From Nonomuraea sediminis (lineage in GTDB: Bacteria > Actinomycetota > Actinomycetes > Streptosporangiales > Streptosporangiaceae), in contig NZ_JAHDTI010000003.1 in NCBI RefSeq assembly GCF_018531495.1, positions 1 through 64,000 on the forward strand: a DNA stretch of 64,000 nt. The letters run 5' to 3'. The position numbers and the translations under genes are program-made. Below the pieces are notes generated by a model that was not told the DNA's origin, did not search any database, and saw only the letters and a program-made list of their open reading frames with translations. Shown piece by piece: positions 7,495 to 16,887 of this stretch. Positions within the stretch are counted from its first letter, which is position 1. The number at the start of each line of letters is the position of its first letter.

Positions 7495-8049
7495 CTAAAG
7501 CAGGGCTCGGCAGGTGGTGACGATCAGGTCGTCGATCTGCGGAGGCGGTGGGTCGCCGGAGCCGAGATGGCGGCGGACCGCGCCGTAGGGGACGTCGACG
7601 ACCGCGAAGGCCAGCGTCGTCGCGTCGAGGCCGGGATGGCGGGCGAGGTAGCCCTCCAGCGCGGCGGCCGGGACCCGCTCGATCCGCCGCAGCTCCTCGC
7701 CCAGTTCGGCCGGCCAGGCGGCGACCAGGTCGGTGCGCCGGTAGAGCAGCAGCACGCCCGCCTCGTCGGGGTGCAGGCGGCACCAGCGCGGGGTGTGCAG
7801 GGCGGCGGCCTCGACGTCGTCGGCGTCGAGCGCGGCGACGAAACCCTGCTGGAAGCGTTCGACCGTGCGCACCCACAGCGTCGCAAGCAGCAGGTCGCGC
7901 GAGCGGAACCGGTGGTAGAGCGAGCCGGCGGGCGCGCCGAGCCGCTCGCCGAGCGCGACCGTGGTGGGCCCGGCGGGCCCCTGCTCGACCAGCAGCTCCA
8001 GCGCCGCGTCGAGGATCTGATCCGCGGAGAACTTCGCCGGTCTGCCCAT
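7495..8049 (-). CDS. TetR-family transcriptional regulator
   Basis: 184 residues, starting MGRPAKFSADQILDAALEL, with a clear TetR helix-turn-helix (LGERLGAPAGSLYHRF). The C-terminal domain is short and Leu/Ala rich with no recognised ligand signature. Nothing on the minus strand is tightly linked: the response regulator at 8079 lies upstream with a 29-base gap, and the TetR/methyltransferase operon lies downstream. It may be read through from the ABC/two-component operon and regulate the exporter, but this is inference. Confidence 0.88.
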   Translation of the reverse strand: MGRPAKFSADQILDAALELLVEQGPAGPTTVALGERLGAPAGSLYHRFRSRDLLLATLWVRTVERFQQGFVAALDADDVEAAALHTPRWCRLHPDEAGVLLLYRRTDLVAAWPAELGEELRRIERVPAAALEGYLARHPGLDATTLAFAVVDVPYGAVRRHLGSGDPPPPQIDDLIVTTCRALL

Positions 8050-8078
8050 CGTGCTGGAATTCTAGATCAGCGCGTGGC

Positions 8079-8711
8079 TCAGCCGCCGGGCTTGAGCAGG
8101 CCGGCGTCGTAGGCGGCGGCGACGGCCGCCGCGCGGTCGTTGACCTTGAGCTTGGCGAAGATGTGCAGCAGGTGCGTCTTCACCGTGGCCTCGGTGATGA
8201 ACAGCTTCCCTGCGATGTCGCGGTTGGTCGCGCCGCGCGCGACGAGGCCGAGCACCTCGAGCTCGCGCCTGCTCAGCGTCTGCGGCTCGGGCGCGCGCAG
8301 CCGGTGCGTCAGCACCCCGGCGACCGACGGCGACAGCACCGTCTCGCCGCGGGCCGCAGCCTGGACGGCGCGGCGCAGCTCGGCGCGGGGCGTGTCCTTG
8401 AGCAGGTAGCCGGTGGCGCCCTGCTCGATGGCGGGCACCACGTCGGCGTCGTCGCCGAAGGTGGTCAGCACCAGCACGTGCACGCCGGGCTGCCGCTCGC
8501 GCAGCAGGCGGATGACCTCCGCGCCGCTCATCCCGGGCATCCGCAGGTCGAGCAGCACGACATCGGGAGAGGTACGGCCGGCCACGACGAGCGCCTCAGG
8601 CCCGTCCGCCGCCTCGCCCACCACCTCGAAGGCCTCGTCGCCGGAGAAGATGCCGCGCAGCCCGTCACGCACCACCGGGTGGTCGTCGACGATGATCAGC
8701 CGGACCGTCAT
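8079..8711 (-). CDS. NarL/LuxR-family response regulator
   Basis: 210 residues. The receiver domain has IIVDDHPVVRDGL, the phospho-acceptor Asp in VVLLDLRMPGM, and the conserved Thr and Lys (LTTFGD, LLKDT). The LuxR-type output domain is LSRRELEVLGLVARG with helix-turn-helix NRDIAGKLFITEATVKTHL. It overlaps the upstream kinase gene by four bases (ATGA), so it is the kinase's partner. The likely target is the ABC exporter in the same operon. Confidence 0.95.
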   Translation of the reverse strand: MTVRLIIVDDHPVVRDGLRGIFSGDEAFEVVGEAADGPEALVVAGRTSPDVVLLDLRMPGMSGAEVIRLLRERQPGVHVLVLTTFGDDADVVPAIEQGATGYLLKDTPRAELRRAVQAAARGETVLSPSVAGVLTHRLRAPEPQTLSRRELEVLGLVARGATNRDIAGKLFITEATVKTHLLHIFAKLKVNDRAAAVAAAYDAGLLKPGG

Positions 8712-9826
8712 GCCTCACGCCCCAGCGCGGGCACGGTCGCGGAGATGCCGGTGCCCTGGCCTGGCGCCGTCTCGACCTCGAAGCGGCCGGCCAGGCGGGT
8801 GACGCGCTGGCGCATCGCCACCAGCCCGAAGCCGCCTGCCGTACCGGATCCGCTGAAGCCGGAACCGTCGTCGCGCACGTCCAGGACCACGACGTCCTCC
8901 ATGTAGGAAAGGGTGATGCCGACGCGGCCGGCGGCGGCGTGCTTGGCCACGTTGGCCAGCGCCTCCTGCGCCACCCGCAGGAGCGTGGCCTCCACGTCGG
9001 CATGCAGGGGGCGGGCGTCGCCGGTGACCGACACGGTCGCGGGCACCGCGCAGGCCCGCGACCACTTCTCGGCGACCTCTTCCAGGGCGGCGGCGAGCTG
9101 GGCCTGCTCGAGCGGGGCGGGCCGCAGCGCCTGCACCGACCTGCGCGCCTCGGCCAGGCTCTCCCTGGCCAGCTCGCGCACGGTGTCCAGCCGGGGCCCC
9201 GCCCCGGCCGGGTCGTCGATGGCCTCGATCTGGGTCAGGATGCCGGTCAGCCCTTGGGCGATGGTGTCATGGATCTCCCTGGCGAGCCGCTGGCGTTCCT
9301 GCAACACCCCGGCCTCGCGGGCGCCGGTCACCAGCCGGGCCTGCAGGTCGGCGTTCTCCTCCGCGAGCGCCGCCAGCTTGGCGATCATCCGCTTGCGCGA
9401 CTCGTTCTGCGACCGGATCACCTGGCCCGCCAGGCCCGCCGCGGAGGCCACCAGCGTGGCCACCAGGAAGGAGAACGGGATCTGGGCCCAGGGCCTGGTG
9501 CTCACCAGGACGGCGGCGGTGGCCGCCACCCCGGCGTAGGCCCACCAACCGGGCAGCAGCAGGAAGGCCTGGATGAAGGCGCCCAGGCAGATCACCATGA
9601 ACAGCGAGTCGATCCTGATCAGCACCGCCACCAGCCCGAGCAGCACCGCGAGGTAGGCGATCGCGCCCGCGAGCCGCTCGGTCCGCCCCGCCATGAACCA
9701 CTGCCACCCCACGGCCGCCAGCACCAGCGCCAGCACCTCGGGCCGCCACTGCCGGACCAGGGAGAAGACCGCCGGCAGCAGGATGAACAGGTACGGCAGG
9801 GCCGACCAGACCCGCGGATTCACCAC
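8708..9826 (-). CDS. NarL-family sensor histidine kinase, membrane-bound
   Basis: About 372 residues. The N-terminal 150 hold five or so hydrophobic segments with little extracytoplasmic sequence, as in intramembrane-sensing kinases of the LiaS/DesK type. The HisKA_3 box is QRLAREIHDTIAQGL with the phospho-His in EIHDT. The HATPase domain has ALANVAKHA (N-box) and DVRDDGSGF (G-box). Start is GTG 9826 or 9823; it overlaps the end of the permease gene by 7 bases. The permease, ATPase, kinase and regulator form one unit, a common arrangement for cell-envelope or drug-stress modules. Confidence 0.94.
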   Translation of the reverse strand: MVNPRVWSALPYLFILLPAVFSLVRQWRPEVLALVLAAVGWQWFMAGRTERLAGAIAYLAVLLGLVAVLIRIDSLFMVICLGAFIQAFLLLPGWWAYAGVAATAAVLVSTRPWAQIPFSFLVATLVASAAGLAGQVIRSQNESRKRMIAKLAALAEENADLQARLVTGAREAGVLQERQRLAREIHDTIAQGLTGILTQIEAIDDPAGAGPRLDTVRELARESLAEARRSVQALRPAPLEQAQLAAALEEVAEKWSRACAVPATVSVTGDARPLHADVEATLLRVAQEALANVAKHAAAGRVGITLSYMEDVVVLDVRDDGSGFSGSGTAGGFGLVAMRQRVTRLAGRFEVETAPGQGTGISATVPALGREA

Positions 9827-10545
9827 CGGAACGCCCGCACGGCGATCGCACCGGCGACGAGGGCTATGGCGGCCATGATCCCCACATTAGACGCGGAGAC
9901 CGCGTTTCCCACCCATCCATCGCGAAGTGCGTCCACCGCGGGCGCCATCGGCATCAGGTCGCCGATCGCGCGCATCGCCCCGCCCATGGTCTCGCGCGGG
10001 ATCACCGCACCCGACAGGAAGACCATCGGGAAGAACAGGCTCAGCCCGATCACGGTCGCCGCCCGCCCGCTGGGCGCCAGCGCGCCGACCAGCAGCCCGA
10101 TGGCGCCCAGGCTGAGCCCGCCGAGCAGCCACGCCAGCAGCACGCCCGCCACGTCCGCGGGCCCGGCGAGCCCGTAGAAGGCCAGCCCGAGGCCTACGAG
10201 CAGCGCGCTGCCGAGCACCGCGAGCAGCATGTGCGCCACCCACTGCGCGCCGTACAGCATCGCGGGCGAGGCCGGCGTGGCCCGCAGCCGCTTGAGCACC
10301 CGCCGCTCGCGGTACTGCGCCAGCGTGGCGGGCAGCACGACCAGCGCGGCCAGCCCGACCACGAAGACGATCAGCATCGGCACTGTGGCGTCGACCAGCC
10401 GCACGCCGCCCGGCAGCGGCTTGTCGCCGCCCCGCAGCTTGACCCAGAGCATGATCACTGGGAAGGCCAGCGCGAAGAACGCCGACATCGGCTCCCGCAC
10501 GGCCAGCTTGAGCTCGACCGCGATGACGTTGACGATGCCTTTCAT
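9820..10545 (-). CDS. ABC-2 type transporter permease
   Basis: 241 residues starting MKGIVNVIAVELKLA. Six hydrophobic segments are seen, for example VPMLIVFVVGLAALVVLPATL and GALAPSGRAATVIGLSLFFP. The ABC-2 signature region is FPMVFLSGAVIPRETM. The frame is open far upstream, but ATG 10545 overlaps the ATPase stop as ATGA and starts exactly at the family's usual N-terminus. With the ATPase it forms a DrrAB-like exporter; the substrate is unknown, with lipids, drugs or peptides all possible. Confidence 0.92.
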   Translation of the reverse strand: MKGIVNVIAVELKLAVREPMSAFFALAFPVIMLWVKLRGGDKPLPGGVRLVDATVPMLIVFVVGLAALVVLPATLAQYRERRVLKRLRATPASPAMLYGAQWVAHMLLAVLGSALLVGLGLAFYGLAGPADVAGVLLAWLLGGLSLGAIGLLVGALAPSGRAATVIGLSLFFPMVFLSGAVIPRETMGGAMRAIGDLMPMAPAVDALRDGWVGNAVSASNVGIMAAIALVAGAIAVRAFRW

Positions 10546-11258
10546 GACTGGTCCTCTCCGGTCAGCGTGACGTACGCGTCGTCCAGCGAATGTGTCCTCG
10601 TCCTCGCGATGAGCTCGTGCGGACTCCCCTCGGCGATCACCCGGCCGGCGTCGACGACCGCGATGCGGTCGCACAGCGCCTCGGCCTCGTCCATGAAGTG
10701 CGTGACCAGCACGACGGTCACGCCGCGCTCGCGGACGGCCCTGATCAGCCCCCAGGTCGTACGGCGGGCCGACGGGTCGAGCCCGGTGGTCAGCTCGTCG
10801 AGGAAGACCACCTCCGGATCGCCGACGAGGGCCAGCGCGATGAACAGGCGCTGCTTCCACCCGCCCGACAGGCTCGCGAACCTGGTGCGCCGCCGGTCGG
10901 TCAGCCCCCACTCGTCCATGACCTGCCGCCAGTCGGCGGGCCTGTCATAGAAGGAGGCGTACATCCGCAGCGACTCCCCCACCGTGATCGCGTCGGGCAG
11001 CGCCGCCTCCTGCAGCTGGACGCCGATGCGGGGCAGCAGCGCGCGCCGGTCGGTCTCGGGGTCCAGCCCGAGCACCCGCAGCGTGCCGCCGTCACGCCTG
11101 CGCAGCCCCGACGCGCACTCCACCAGCGTCGTCTTGCCCGCGCCGTTGGGGCCGGCGATCCCGAAGATCTCGCCGTGCTCCACCCGCAGGCAGAGCCCGT
11201 CCACCGCCGTTGCGCCGCGGTAGGTCTTGACCAGGCCGTCGATCTCGATGACTGTCAT
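10542..11258 (-). CDS. ABC transporter ATP-binding protein (DrrA-like)
   Basis: About 238 residues. Walker A is GPNGAGKTT, Q-loop VQLQEAALPD, ABC signature LSGGWKQRL, Walker B VVFLDELTTGLD, and switch His VTHFMDEAE. The D/E at the end of Walker B is offset (LDELTTGLDPSA instead of LDEPT), a mild departure. Start ATG 11258 is preferred over the open frame reaching 11297. First gene of the exporter/two-component operon. Confidence 0.93.
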   Translation of the reverse strand: MTVIEIDGLVKTYRGATAVDGLCLRVEHGEIFGIAGPNGAGKTTLVECASGLRRRDGGTLRVLGLDPETDRRALLPRIGVQLQEAALPDAITVGESLRMYASFYDRPADWRQVMDEWGLTDRRRTRFASLSGGWKQRLFIALALVGDPEVVFLDELTTGLDPSARRTTWGLIRAVRERGVTVVLVTHFMDEAEALCDRIAVVDAGRVIAEGSPHELIARTRTHSLDDAYVTLTGEDQS

Positions 11259-11387
11259 GGCTCGAGGATCACCGCGATGCGCGGCCCGCGACATCAACCG
11301 AATGACCGATGGGCATCAACCGCAGCTGTTTGCCGGGTCGGCAACAAGGTTTGCGTCCGGACGGCGCTCTGCCGCATCCTCTGGCGC

Positions 11388-12044
11388 ATGCATGACGACG
11401 TGATGCCCGCGGAGTTCTGGGACACCCTGTACTCCGAGCGGGACCAGTACTGGACCGGTGAGCCGAACGCCTCCCTCGTGCGGGAGGTGTCGGACCTGGT
11501 GCCCGGGCGGGCCCTGGACCTGGGATGCGGCGAGGGCGGTGACGCGATCTGGCTGGCCGGGCGCGGCTGGCGGGTGACCGCGGTGGACATCTCCCAGGTG
11601 GCACTGGAGCGGGCGGCCCGCCGCGCCGCCGAGACGGGAGTGGCCGACCTGATCGACTGGGAGCTACACGACCTCGGCCACGACTTCCCCGCCGGCGAGT
11701 TCGACCTGGTCACGGCCGCGTTCCTGCACTCTCCCACGGACCTGCCGCGCGAGCGGATCCTGCGCAGGGCGGCCGAGGCCGTCGCGCCGGGCGGCACGCT
11801 GCTCATCGTCGGCCACGGCGCCGCGCACTGGCAGGACGAGCAGGGTGAGCGTCACGAGCACAGCGGGGCCGGGCACGCGGACCTGGCGCTGCCCACGCCC
11901 GGCGAGGTGCTGCGGTCGCTCGACCTGCCGGACGCCCAGTGGAAGGTGCTGGTCAGCGAGGAGTACGAGCAGATTCACACGGCCCAGGACGGCCGGCAGC
12001 TCCACCGCACGAACAACACCCTCAAGCTGGCCCGCATCACCTAA
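11388..12044 (+). CDS. Class I SAM-dependent methyltransferase
   Basis: 218 residues. Motif I LDLGCGEGGDAIWLA (about 43-57), TAVDISQVALERA after it, and FDLVTAAFLHSP as the motif IV/post-II region. It resembles TehB/thiopurine-type methyltransferases that act on small molecules; no substrate is suggested. The frame is open well upstream, but ATG 11388 (HDDVMPAEFW) begins at the family's typical N-terminus. It is divergent from the ABC operon, 129 bases away, and stands alone. Confidence 0.85.
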   Translation: MHDDVMPAEFWDTLYSERDQYWTGEPNASLVREVSDLVPGRALDLGCGEGGDAIWLAGRGWRVTAVDISQVALERAARRAAETGVADLIDWELHDLGHDFPAGEFDLVTAAFLHSPTDLPRERILRRAAEAVAPGGTLLIVGHGAAHWQDEQGERHEHSGAGHADLALPTPGEVLRSLDLPDAQWKVLVSEEYEQIHTAQDGRQLHRTNNTLKLARIT

Positions 12045-12200
12045 CCCGTTGCGGAGTAATCCGGAAATATCGGGACAAGAGGGGAGAGAGATGCGACCTG
12101 GGGTCACAGAAGCGACTTGAGTGATAATCGCCACATGTGCCACTATGGCGTCTGCCTGGGCGGCGGAACTAACAGTAATTATCCAAGTAAGGGGTAATTC

Positions 12201-12260
12201 ATGCCGCTCAGAACCCCCTGCTCGGCAATTCGCAAAACTCCTTCTTCATTGAGGAGTTGA
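12201..12260 (+). CDS. Possible 19-codon leader ORF before the helicase
   Basis: ATG 12201, preceded by AAGGGG at 12189-12194, opens a frame encoding MPLRTPCSAIRKTPSSLRS, ending with TGA at 12258-12260. The last codons overlap the helicase gene's ribosome site (GAGGAG) and the stop is 7 bases before its GTG. Such an arrangement can couple translation. There is no homology evidence, so it may be chance. Confidence 0.3.
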   Translation: MPLRTPCSAIRKTPSSLRS

Positions 12261-12267
12261 CCGCGCA

Positions 12268-14058
12268 GTGAGCAGTGCTGAGCCCATCATGATCGACCAA
12301 GACAGCGACCCCCCGCCCCTCACCCGCGAACAGCAGGCCATCGTGGCCCAGCCGCCCGACGCGCTGCTCCTGCTGGTCGCCGACGCGGGCACCGGCAAGA
12401 CGCACACGCTGACCCGCCGGGTCGAACTGCTGGCCGCGGCCCCGCGGGACGGGACGATCCTGGTCCTCACCTTCTCCAGGGCCGTGGTCTACGAGCTGCA
12501 GGTACGGCTGGCCGCCCACGGCGAGCGAGTCCAGGCGGCCGCCTTCGACACCTGGGCGCTGGACCTGCTGACCAGGATCGACCCGTCCGCGAACTGGTCG
12601 GGCATCCCCCTGGAGTCGCGCCTCGACGCCGCGCTGCAGCACCTGAGCACCGGCCTGGTCGACGAGCTGTACGACGACCTGCTGCACGTGGTCATCGACG
12701 AGGCGCAGGACCTGGCCGGCCGTACCAGGGAGATGGTGGAGCTGCTGCTGGAGCGGGTCGACTGCGGTTTCACCATCGCCGGCGATCCCGAGCAGGCGGT
12801 CGGCGCCGACGGCCCGGGCTTCCTCGGCTGGCTGCGCGAGGCCTTCGGCGGGGACCTGGCCGAGGCCCGGCTCACGCAGAACTTCAGGAACCGCACCTGG
12901 GAGGCAGCCTCCGCGCTGTCGCACACGGCCAGGCTGAGCACGCTCAAGGAGAGCGACCATTACGCCGACCTGCGGGCCGCCCTGGGCGAGCGGGTGGACG
13001 TGGGCCGCCTGGGCCAGGGCTTCGCCGGCGAGGCGCTGACCCGCTACAAGGGCACCACGGGCGTGCTGTGCAGGACCAGCGCGGAGGCCATGATCGTCTC
13101 GGCCGACCTGCAGCGGATCGGCGTGCCGCACCGGCTGCGCAGGGCGTCGGGCGACCAGGTGGCGCCGCCGTGGCTGGGGTCGCTGATCGGGATGTGCCAG
13201 GGCGCCCTGCTGAGCAGGCCGCGCTTCGAGGAGCTCGCCGCGACGCCGGCCGTAACGCTCGAGCTGACGGACGGGCGGCTGTGGGCCCTGCTGCAGCGTA
13301 CGGCCGGGGGCGACCCGGCCGATCTCACGCTGGAACTGGCCCGGCTGCTTGACGGGATCGCGGCCGGGCGGCTGCCCGACGAGCTCACCGCGCAGGAGCC
13401 CGCCCAGATCATGGTGTCGTCGTTCCGCCGGGCCAAGGGCCTGGAGTTCGACCGGGTCCTGGTCGCCGATCCTGGTCCCGTGCCGCCCGGCGACCCGGCG
13501 ACCGAGGCCAGGCTGCTGTATCTGGCGATGACCCGGGCCAGGTACGAGATGTTCCGCCTGGAGGGCCCTGACATGCGCGGCCTCGCGGTGGATCCGGGGA
13601 CCGGCAGGTGGTCGCGCCCGCGGGCGAGCATGCAGGTGCTGGAAGACGACGTGCACACCGCGGAGCCCGCCGGCGTCCGCGACTTCCTGGCCGACGCGGC
13701 GGAGGTGCAGTCCTACCTGGCCACCGCCGTGCAGCCGGGGGACTCGGCCGTACTCGAACGGCTGTACGTGCACGGCAGGGGCCCGCAGGAGAGCCCGCCG
13801 TACGTCCTGGTGCACAGGGGCTACGCGATCGGGGTCTCGTCGGAGCGGTTCAGGCGGGATCTGAGCCGGCTGCTCGGCGACCCCGCGGAGTGGCCGCGGA
13901 CGATCACCGGGATCCAGGTCGACGCCGTGCGCACCGTCGTCGGCTCGGCGACCGCCGGCGCACATGCCGGGCTCGGGCCGTACGGGGTGTGGCTGGCGCC
14001 GCGCCCGGCCGGCATCGGACAGTTCATCTGGGACAGGAGTGACCATCATGAGCGTTGA
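12268..14058 (+). CDS. UvrD/Rep-like superfamily 1 DNA helicase
   Basis: About 596 residues. Q-motif region TREQQAIVAQP, Walker A VADAGTGKTHT, motif Ia VLTFSRAVV, Walker B VVIDEAQDL, motif III FTIAGDPEQAV, motif IV TQNFRNRT, motif V RAKGLEFDRVLV and motif VI LYLAMTRARYEM are all present, so it should be an active 3'-5' ATPase/translocase. It is shorter than UvrD (about 720) and the 2B region is reduced. The C-terminal 150 residues are unassigned. Start GTG 12268 follows GAGGAG. Its last 11 bases overlap the P450 start, an odd partner for a DNA repair enzyme. Confidence 0.9.
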   Translation: MSSAEPIMIDQDSDPPPLTREQQAIVAQPPDALLLLVADAGTGKTHTLTRRVELLAAAPRDGTILVLTFSRAVVYELQVRLAAHGERVQAAAFDTWALDLLTRIDPSANWSGIPLESRLDAALQHLSTGLVDELYDDLLHVVIDEAQDLAGRTREMVELLLERVDCGFTIAGDPEQAVGADGPGFLGWLREAFGGDLAEARLTQNFRNRTWEAASALSHTARLSTLKESDHYADLRAALGERVDVGRLGQGFAGEALTRYKGTTGVLCRTSAEAMIVSADLQRIGVPHRLRRASGDQVAPPWLGSLIGMCQGALLSRPRFEELAATPAVTLELTDGRLWALLQRTAGGDPADLTLELARLLDGIAAGRLPDELTAQEPAQIMVSSFRRAKGLEFDRVLVADPGPVPPGDPATEARLLYLAMTRARYEMFRLEGPDMRGLAVDPGTGRWSRPRASMQVLEDDVHTAEPAGVRDFLADAAEVQSYLATAVQPGDSAVLERLYVHGRGPQESPPYVLVHRGYAIGVSSERFRRDLSRLLGDPAEWPRTITGIQVDAVRTVVGSATAGAHAGLGPYGVWLAPRPAGIGQFIWDRSDHHER

Positions 14059-15298
14059 CCTAGGGCTGTCGGAGCTCCCCTTCTGGACGCTGCCGCAGGC
14101 GCGCCGGCTCGACGCCTTCCGCCGGCTCCGCCAGCTCGACAAGCCCGTGTACTTCGAGGAGCCGAAGATCCCCTGGGTCGGCAAGGGCCCCGGCTTCCAC
14201 GCCCTGGTACGGCATGCCGACGTGGTCGAGGCCAGCCGCAACGCCGAGGTCTTCAGCAGCGAGCCGTGCGCCAACAGCGTCATGGACCTGCCCAACTGGC
14301 TGGCCGTCTACTTCGGCTCGATGATCAACATGGACAATCCGCGGCACGCGCGGCTGCGCAGGATCGTCTCCCGGGCCTTCACCCCGCGCATCATCGGCAA
14401 GATGGAGGAGGACCTGGCCAAGGCCGCCGTGGAGATCGTCGACCGGGCGGCCGCCGCCGGGTCCGGCGACTTCGTGGACGTGGTCGCGGCCCGGCTGCCC
14501 GTCCGCGTCATCTGCGACATGATGGGCATCCCGGCCATCTGGCACGACTACGTGCTCCACCGGACGAACATCATCCTCGGCTACACCGACGCCGAGTACA
14601 CCGGCGTCGACACGGCGCTGTCGCGCTGGAAGGTCGCCTCCGCGCTGACCAAGCTGGTCCGCGCGGGCCACCAGCTCAACCGGCTGGGCGCCAGGATGGC
14701 CGAGCAGCGGCGGGCCGAGCCGACAGAGGACCTGACCAGCCTGCTGGTCAACGGCGAGGAGAGCCTGACGCCACAGGAGCTCGGCTCGTTCTTCATCCTG
14801 CTGGTCGTGGCGGGCAGCGAGACCACCCGCAACGCGATCTCGCACGGGCTGAAGCTGTTCACCGACCACCCCGAGCAGCGCGAGCTGCTGCTCGGGGACT
14901 TCGACAAGCACATCGCGGGCGCGCTGGAGGAGATCGTCCGCCTGTCCAGCCCCGTCATGCAGTTCCGCCGGACGCTCACCCGCGATCACGAGATGAACGG
15001 CATGCACTACCGCAAGGGCGAGAAGGTGGTGATGTACTACATCTCCGCCAACCGCGACGAGGCCGTGTTCGACGACCCCGACCGCTTCGACATCACCCGC
15101 GACCCCAACCCGCAGATCGGCTACGGCGGCCCGGGCCCGCACTACTGCCTGGGAGCGCACCTGGCCCGGCGGGAGATGACTGTGATGTTCCGCGAACTGT
15201 TCACCCGGATGCCGGGAATCAAGACCGCGGGCAAGCCCGACTACCTGATCTCCAACTTCATCAACGGCATCAAACGCCTGCCGTACAGCGCGAGCTGA
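14048..15298 (+). CDS. Cytochrome P450
   Basis: 416 residues. I-helix VVAGSETTRNAISHG (acid-alcohol pair E-T), K-helix EEIVR (ExxR), and heme loop GYGGPGPHYCLGAH with the Cys ligand. INMDNPRHARLRRIVSRAF is the C-helix region. The heme loop and NxD-P-xH pattern recall the CYP124/125/142 group, which hydroxylates steroid or branched-lipid chains; that is a suggestion only. ATG 14048 lies inside the end of the helicase frame (11-base overlap), implying translational coupling. No ferredoxin gene is adjacent. Confidence 0.93.
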   Translation: MSVDLGLSELPFWTLPQARRLDAFRRLRQLDKPVYFEEPKIPWVGKGPGFHALVRHADVVEASRNAEVFSSEPCANSVMDLPNWLAVYFGSMINMDNPRHARLRRIVSRAFTPRIIGKMEEDLAKAAVEIVDRAAAAGSGDFVDVVAARLPVRVICDMMGIPAIWHDYVLHRTNIILGYTDAEYTGVDTALSRWKVASALTKLVRAGHQLNRLGARMAEQRRAEPTEDLTSLLVNGEESLTPQELGSFFILLVVAGSETTRNAISHGLKLFTDHPEQRELLLGDFDKHIAGALEEIVRLSSPVMQFRRTLTRDHEMNGMHYRKGEKVVMYYISANRDEAVFDDPDRFDITRDPNPQIGYGGPGPHYCLGAHLARREMTVMFRELFTRMPGIKTAGKPDYLISNFINGIKRLPYSAS

Positions 15299-15372
15299 GG
15301 TTGCGGGCGGGTGCGCGAGTGGGGCAGCATGGTGGGCATGATCTACGGGAAGGGCGGCCACCGCCCCAGCCG

Positions 15373-16887
15373 GTGAAGCCCGGCACGTGGAAGCTGGATG
15401 ACGGTCCCCTCGACGACCGGCCCACCTTCCTCGCACACGCGCTCGCGATGTCCCTGCGCCACGGCCCCGGGCCCTGGCCGGACGAGGCCCAGGAACTGCA
15501 CGACGAACCGCCCCGGCCACCCGGTGGCGCGCCGTACCTGCCCAGCGTCTCCAGGGACGGCGTCGAGACCCACCACTTCAGTCCCAGACCCGACCCCGAG
15601 GCCGTCGCCGAGGTCGCGGAGACGATCTGCGCGCTCGCCACGGCCGGCGTCCCTGACCCGGGTGACCTGCGCAGGCTGCACGCGCGGCTCGAGACGGTCT
15701 CGGCGCTGGCCATCGTGGACGAGGTGCTCGAGCACCTGGCCCGCGTCAGGCCGCCGCGCGAGCGGGTCCACCGGATCGGCCGCCACCTGGCCGAGTACGG
15801 CACCGCGCGCGAGGCGGTCAAGGTCGGGCTCGCGCTGGTCGGCGCCACCGGCGGCGAGCCGGACAGGGAGCTGCTGCTCCTGCTCGGCACGCTGGAGGAG
15901 TTCACCCTGTACGCCGTGGTGGCGCTGGTCCGCACGCAGCCCGACAGGCAGCGCGCCGCCTACGAGCTGGCCCGGCGGGTGACCTGCTGGGGACGCGTCC
16001 ACGCGGTCGAGCGGCTGAAGGGCTGCGACGATCCGGAGATCAAGGCGTGGCTGCTGCGCGACGGTTTCCGCAACGGCGTGATGAACGAGTACCTGGCTCA
16101 CCTGGCCGCCACGACCGGCGGCCTGTACGAGGCGCTGCTCGAACCCGAGGTGGACAACGCCCTGCTCGACGGCGCCGCCGCCATCCTGGCGGCGCTCGCC
16201 GAGGGCGGCCCCGCCGAGGACATGAGCGACTACGCCGACGGCCGCCCGGCCATGAGCCGCCTGGCCGACCTGCTGAGAGTTCGGCCGGCCACGCTGGACC
16301 GCCTGGCGAACCTGCTCACGATCAGGCACCACCTGAAGGACGACCCCCTGCGCGGACGCTACGACGCGCTGGCGGCCGAGCCGCGGTGGCGGGAGCGGGT
16401 CATGGCGAGCCTGGCCGATCCAGGACACCCCGACTTCCACCACGCGCTGTGGCTGGCGGACAGGCTGGACCTGCCGACGGCCACCGAGCTGGCGGCGCGG
16501 CTCGAGCGCGAGCCCACCGACGACTACGCCTGGTCGAAGGCCGTCGAGCAGGATCCCGCCCGCTTCGCGGGGATGGCGGAACGCCTCCTGCCGCTCGCCG
16601 AGCTGGCGCGGGGGCCCGAGCTGCACCACGGCTTCGGCCAGGACTGCGATCCCGACCGGTCGCTCGAGTCCGTCGTGGGCGGCCTCGGCTCCGTCCCCGG
16701 GCTCGGCGTGACGCTCATCGAGACGGCCCTGCGCAACCGCGTCATCCGCGTCCGCCGCCAGGCCGTGGCCACCCTCGCCGCCTGGCCCGCCGTCCCCGGC
16801 CGGCTCATGGACCGGGTACGGCAGGCCGCGGGCGTCGAGCCCGACGAGGACACGCGACGGGAGATGCTCACCCTGAGCGAGCGGTGA
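15373..16887 (+). CDS. Unrecognised alpha-helical (HEAT-like) protein
   Basis: About 504 residues, acidic, Leu/Ala/Arg rich, built of repeated helix pairs (for example VAEVAETICALAT, ALAIVDEVLEHLARV, TALRNRVIRVRRQAVATLAAWPA split over the C-terminus) in the style of HEAT/ARM repeats. No catalytic motif, signal or membrane segment. I do not recognise the family. The start is uncertain: GTG 15373 is used. A short frame from 15330 (MVGMIYGKGGHRPSR) ends at this GTG (GTGA), which could be an overlapping leader or a frameshifted true N-terminus. It follows the P450 by 74 bases and its last 20 bases overlap the convergent GH116 gene. Confidence 0.6.
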   Translation: MKPGTWKLDDGPLDDRPTFLAHALAMSLRHGPGPWPDEAQELHDEPPRPPGGAPYLPSVSRDGVETHHFSPRPDPEAVAEVAETICALATAGVPDPGDLRRLHARLETVSALAIVDEVLEHLARVRPPRERVHRIGRHLAEYGTAREAVKVGLALVGATGGEPDRELLLLLGTLEEFTLYAVVALVRTQPDRQRAAYELARRVTCWGRVHAVERLKGCDDPEIKAWLLRDGFRNGVMNEYLAHLAATTGGLYEALLEPEVDNALLDGAAAILAALAEGGPAEDMSDYADGRPAMSRLADLLRVRPATLDRLANLLTIRHHLKDDPLRGRYDALAAEPRWRERVMASLADPGHPDFHHALWLADRLDLPTATELAARLEREPTDDYAWSKAVEQDPARFAGMAERLLPLAELARGPELHHGFGQDCDPDRSLESVVGGLGSVPGLGVTLIETALRNRVIRVRRQAVATLAAWPAVPGRLMDRVRQAAGVEPDEDTRREMLTLSER

